A DNA stretch of 64,000 nucleotides. Origin: Microcebus murinus. Lineage: Eukaryota > Chordata > Mammalia > Primates > Cheirogaleidae. Numbering within the stretch: the first letter of the stretch is position 1; the number at the start of each line of letters is the position of its first letter. The notes under the pieces are model-generated. The model was not told the DNA's origin. It made no database searches and saw nothing but the letters and a program-made list of their open reading frames with translations. Shown piece after piece: positions 60,900 through 64,000 of this stretch. Where the stretch lies: the NCBI RefSeq assembly GCF_040939455.1, contig NC_134108.1, forward strand, positions 55,195,501 to 55,259,500, given 5' to 3'. The position numbers were made by a program, and so were the translations under genes.

Positions 60900-61385
60900 T
60901 TAATTTTGTACTGTGCCGTGAGAGTTTTTCTTAGTGGTAGCACAGCTTTGCTTGAGATGGGGCACTGGGTTGGTTCTTATGCTGAGAGGATTTGCATACA
61001 CAGTTGGTCCAGCTCAAGGGCAGCCTCACTGACTGGAAGTGGGTCCACCTGACTGTCAGGCTGGTGGTATATGCATGAATAGTGGGTCAGCTGGCCAGGG
61101 TGTGGACTCATTGCGAAAGGTTATGGCTTGCTGGTATTTAGGTCAGGGTTGCATGTGTATGATAGATTGGATGCCTGGGGCTTCTCTGCAATTGCCAGAC
61201 TACCTGTTCCATGGGGGAGCAGAGTGCCACATGAGCTCTTTCCCAGAGTTACAGTCATTCTGTTCAGCCTAGACTCCAAGTAGCTGGGACTGTGGCACTG
61301 CAGCCACGTGTCTCAGCATGGTGAAATGGTGGTACCTCAGGAATGGAGACCATATTGACTACTGTCCCCAGAGCAGGGCTCATGC
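60900..61385. other. Unassigned GC-richer block abutting a truncated Alu
   Basis: About 485 bp, clearly richer in G and C than its flanks, with one 77-codon plus-strand frame (61039-61272) that matches no domain I know. Its texture is that of an L1 5'UTR or an LTR on the minus strand. CCAAGTAGCTGGGACTGTGG at 61276-61295 resembles an Alu word, so it may include more Alu-derived sequence. Confidence 0.4.
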
Positions 61386-61618
61386 ATGGCATCAGCCTAG
61401 CTCGCAACAACTTCAAACTTTTGGGTTAAAGCAATCCTCTTGTCTCAGCCTCCCAAGTAGCTGGGACTACAAGTGCATGCCAACATGCTTGGCTAATTTT
61501 TTCTATTTTTAGTTGCCAAGCTAATTCTTTTCTATTTTTAATAGAGACAGGGTCTCACTCCTGCACAGGCTGGTCTCGAATCCCTGACCTCAAGAAATCC
61601 TCCCACCTCAGCCTCTGA
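61386..61618 (-). mobile_element. Truncated Alu
   Basis: Reverse-orientation Alu. The plus strand shows GGCATCAGCCTAGCTCGCAA, CTCAGCCTCCCAAGTAGCTG and GTCTCACTCCTGCACAGGCT, ending near CCTCAGCCTCTGAAAA. Both the tail end (left) and the first 40 or so bp of the 5' end (right) are missing. The left break passes straight into the GC-richer block. Confidence 0.8.
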
Positions 61619-61904
61619 AAACTTTCTTATCATCAAAAAATTTATCATAATTTAGTAAAGCAATCAATACAATTAAATATGTGAATAGGTTTTTTATTCC
61701 TATTATAAAGAATTATAGTTTTAAGATTCTCATGTGGAAAATTTTGTTTACCAAGAGATTATTTTTATAGGGTACTTTTCAAGGAAAGAATAGCTTTGTA
61801 ACTACTTGCTGGCTACCTGCATACATTCAAGGTATTAGTTTTGATAAAAATAAAATTAGATTAGTTCTAAAGAAATATTTACTAGTAAGGTAAATTCATG
61901 ATCA
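61619..61904. other. No feature recognised
   Basis: AT-rich spacer before the L1 relic. Confidence 0.5.
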
Positions 61905-63900
61905 AATTCAGAAAATATCATATGATAGGCCACAAAACAAGTTTTAAAAATTTAAGAAGATAGAGATCTTACTAGCTATCTTTTCTGACCACAATATTAT
62001 AAAACTGTAAATCAAAAACAGGAGGAAATTTAGAAACTTTACAAATGCATGGAAAATAAACAACATACTTTCGAATAACCAAGGGGACAACGAAGACATT
62101 AAAAGAGATATTAAAAATTTTTGAGACAAACTAAAATGGAAATGCAACACATCAAAACCTATGGAAGAACACTAAAGCATGTTTTTTTGTGTGTGTGCTT
62201 TCATACTAAAGCATTTCTAAGTGGAAATTTTACAGCAATGAATGATGCCTACATCAAAAAGGAAAAGATATCAAATAAAAAAAAACATTATTCCTCAAGA
62301 AACTAAACGAACAAGAATAAATTGAACAAAAAATTAGAAGGTAAAATATACTGAAGATTTGAACAGAGATAAATGAAATAGTGACAAGAAAATCATTACA
62401 GAAATTTGATGAAACAAAGTGTTGATTTCTTGATAAACAAACACAATTGCCAAACATTAACTAAACTAAGAAAAAAGAAAACTCAAATAAATAAAATTCA
62501 AGATGAAAAAGAAAACATTACAAGCAATACCACAGAAATTCAAAAGATCAAGGATGATAATTATCAATAACTTTATAACAAAAATTAATAACTTAGAGGA
62601 AATATATAAATTCCTGGACACATACAGCCTACCAAGATTGACTTATAAAAGAAAATCTGAATAGACCAATAGTAGTGAGAAAATTGAACCAAGAATAAAA
62701 AGACTACCATTGAAGAAAATCTCAGGACCTGATAATTGCACTGCTGAATTCTACCATATATTTAAAGAAGAACAAATATCACCTCATCACAAACAATTTC
62801 AAAAAATTGAAGAAAATAGAATATTTTTAAACATTTTATAAGGACAGTATTACCCTGATAACAAAACCATAAAAGTATAAAAAAAAAAAAAAATAAATAC
62901 TACAGGCCAATATCCCTAATGAACATAGATTCAAAAATCCTTAACAGAATACTAGCAAATCAAATTTAAAAACATATTAAAAAGATCAGGTGGGATTCAT
63001 TCCATGGATTTAAGCATAGTTTATAGAAATCAATAAATGGGATCTATCATATTAACAGAGATAAGGACAAAAACCATATGATTATTTCAACAGATATACA
63101 CAAAAAAGCATTTAACAAAGTTCGTCACCTTTTTCTGATAAAAACTCTCAAAAAATTAGGTATAGAAGAAAGTATCAAAATCTATAAACACAATAAAGGT
63201 CATATATGACAAACCCACAGCTCACATTATACCCAATGGGAAAAAATTGAAAGCTTTTTCTCTAATATTTGTGAAAAGACAAGGATGTTCACTCTTGCAC
63301 TACTGTGTAAGATAGTATTAGAAGATCTAGTCAAAGCAATTAGATAAGACAGAGAAATAAAAGGCATCTAAATTGGAAAAATAGAAGCCTAATAGTCCCT
63401 ATTTGCAGACAACATGATCATAAATGTAGAAAACTTTAGTGTTTAGACTTCACTAAAAAAAAACTGTTACAACTAATGAATTAATTCAATAAAGTTTCAT
63501 GATACAAAATCAACATACAATAAATAACAAGTAGCATTTCTATACCTCACAGCAAAATACCTGAAAAAGAAATCATGAAGACAATTCCACTTAGAATGCT
63601 ACCAAAACAAACAAACAAACAAACAAAAACCTACTTAGGAATAAATTTAACCAAAGAGGCGAAAGGTCTCTACAATGAAAACTATAAAACATTTATGAAA
63701 GAAATTAAAGATGACAGAAATAAATCAAAAGATATTCTTGTTGATGGATTGGAAGAAATAAAATTGTTTCTAATAAACATAGACATTCTAATAAAAATGT
63801 TCATGCTATATAAAGCTCTCTACAGATTTAATTCAATTCCTATCAAAATACCAATGACATTTTTCACATAAATAACACAAATTAATATATATGTATATAT

Positions 63901-63951
<51 letters not shown>

Positions 63952-64000
63952 AATCTGTATGGAACTAAAAAAGATCCTGAATAGTCAAAGCAATCTTGAG
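61905..64000 (+). pseudogene. L1 ORF2 relic, continuing past the window edge
   Basis: Plus-strand L1 ORF2 from the end of the endonuclease region (TATGATAGGCCACAAAACAA) through the linker (CTCAGGACCTGATAATTGCA) and the reverse transcriptase to the thumb. The catalytic FADD box reads FADN (63402-63413), a loss of an active-site aspartate, and frames are broken throughout; the last open piece is 63575-63871. A (TAGA)n array replaces part of ORF2 at 63901-63950, an (AAAC)n run lies near 63605-63630, and T/TG filler occurs at about 62181-62200. Similarity resumes after the array and runs off the window. Confidence 0.85.
63901..63950. repeat. (TAGA)12 tetranucleotide microsatellite
   Basis: Uninterrupted TAGA repeat inside L1 ORF2 sequence. 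Long pure arrays of this kind are usually length-polymorphic. Confidence 0.95.

Overview
This window is AT-rich, gene-poor primate intergenic DNA. I find no host protein-coding exon, tRNA, rRNA, CRISPR or bacterial-type feature. Every open frame longer than about 100 codons that I could assign belongs to a retroelement or lies antisense to one. Two well preserved Alu copies (14333-14665 and 44946-45229) carry the strepsirrhine form of the Alu start (AGTGCTAGGATTACAGGC on the plus strand instead of the simian AAAGTGCTGGGATTACAGGC). The first also has the long A/T-rich mid-linker that I associate with Malagasy lemurs. The L1 3' ends have a matching lemur-like 3'UTR. A lemur, for example a mouse-lemur-like species, is therefore the most likely source; this comes from recognising repeats, not from a database search.

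Layout. 1-3.7 kb: a decayed endogenous retrovirus pol relic (YIDD at 1882-1893), split by a 5'-inverted L1 fragment. 3.7-9.8 kb: mostly unassigned, with an MLT2-like ERVL LTR (6781-7252) and an old L1 tail. 9.8-14.7 kb: a composite insertion bounded by one pair of 15-bp target-site duplications (14/15 identical). In the element's sense (minus strand) it reads Alu, GC-rich L1-5'UTR-like block with internal tandem units, 3' part of L1 ORF2, L1 3'UTR, about 200 bp of probable 3'-transduced DNA, and a short poly(A). 15-26 kb: MLT1-like LTR, Tigger-type DNA transposons, an ERV LTR on the minus strand (19.2-20.0 kb), an Alu monomer and old L1 fragments. 26.8-27.6 kb: a young-looking L1 3' end carrying a compact CpG-rich solo LTR (27001-27273) with a perfect 6-bp duplication. 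30.6-34.8 kb: the 5' half of an L1 (5'UTR, ORF1, endonuclease part of ORF2) lacking its 3' half. 35-43 kb: L1 tails, an element of about 1 kb with imperfect terminal inverted repeats, a Tigger of about 1.07 kb and an unassigned LTR-like repeat. 43500-43723: a 224-bp foldback element that shares sequence with the 19.2-kb LTR but ends in a 38-bp inverted repeat and has a perfect 6-bp duplication. 43.8-51.4 kb: ancient repeats, an Alu, a Tigger, an L1 tail, and an MLT2-like LTR that contains a second solo LTR (both duplications visible). 51-64 kb: microsatellites, an old Alu, MIRs, more L1, a Tigger MITE, an unassigned GC-rich block next to a truncated Alu, and an L1 ORF2 relic that runs off the right edge and contains a (GATA)n array.

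Nothing here works as a gene system. What is informative is the integration history: nested insertions with readable target-site duplications, three L1 copies with 5' inversions, and two structurally odd elements (the Alu-L1 composite and the 224-bp foldback) that may be one-off accidents or founders of undescribed non-autonomous families.
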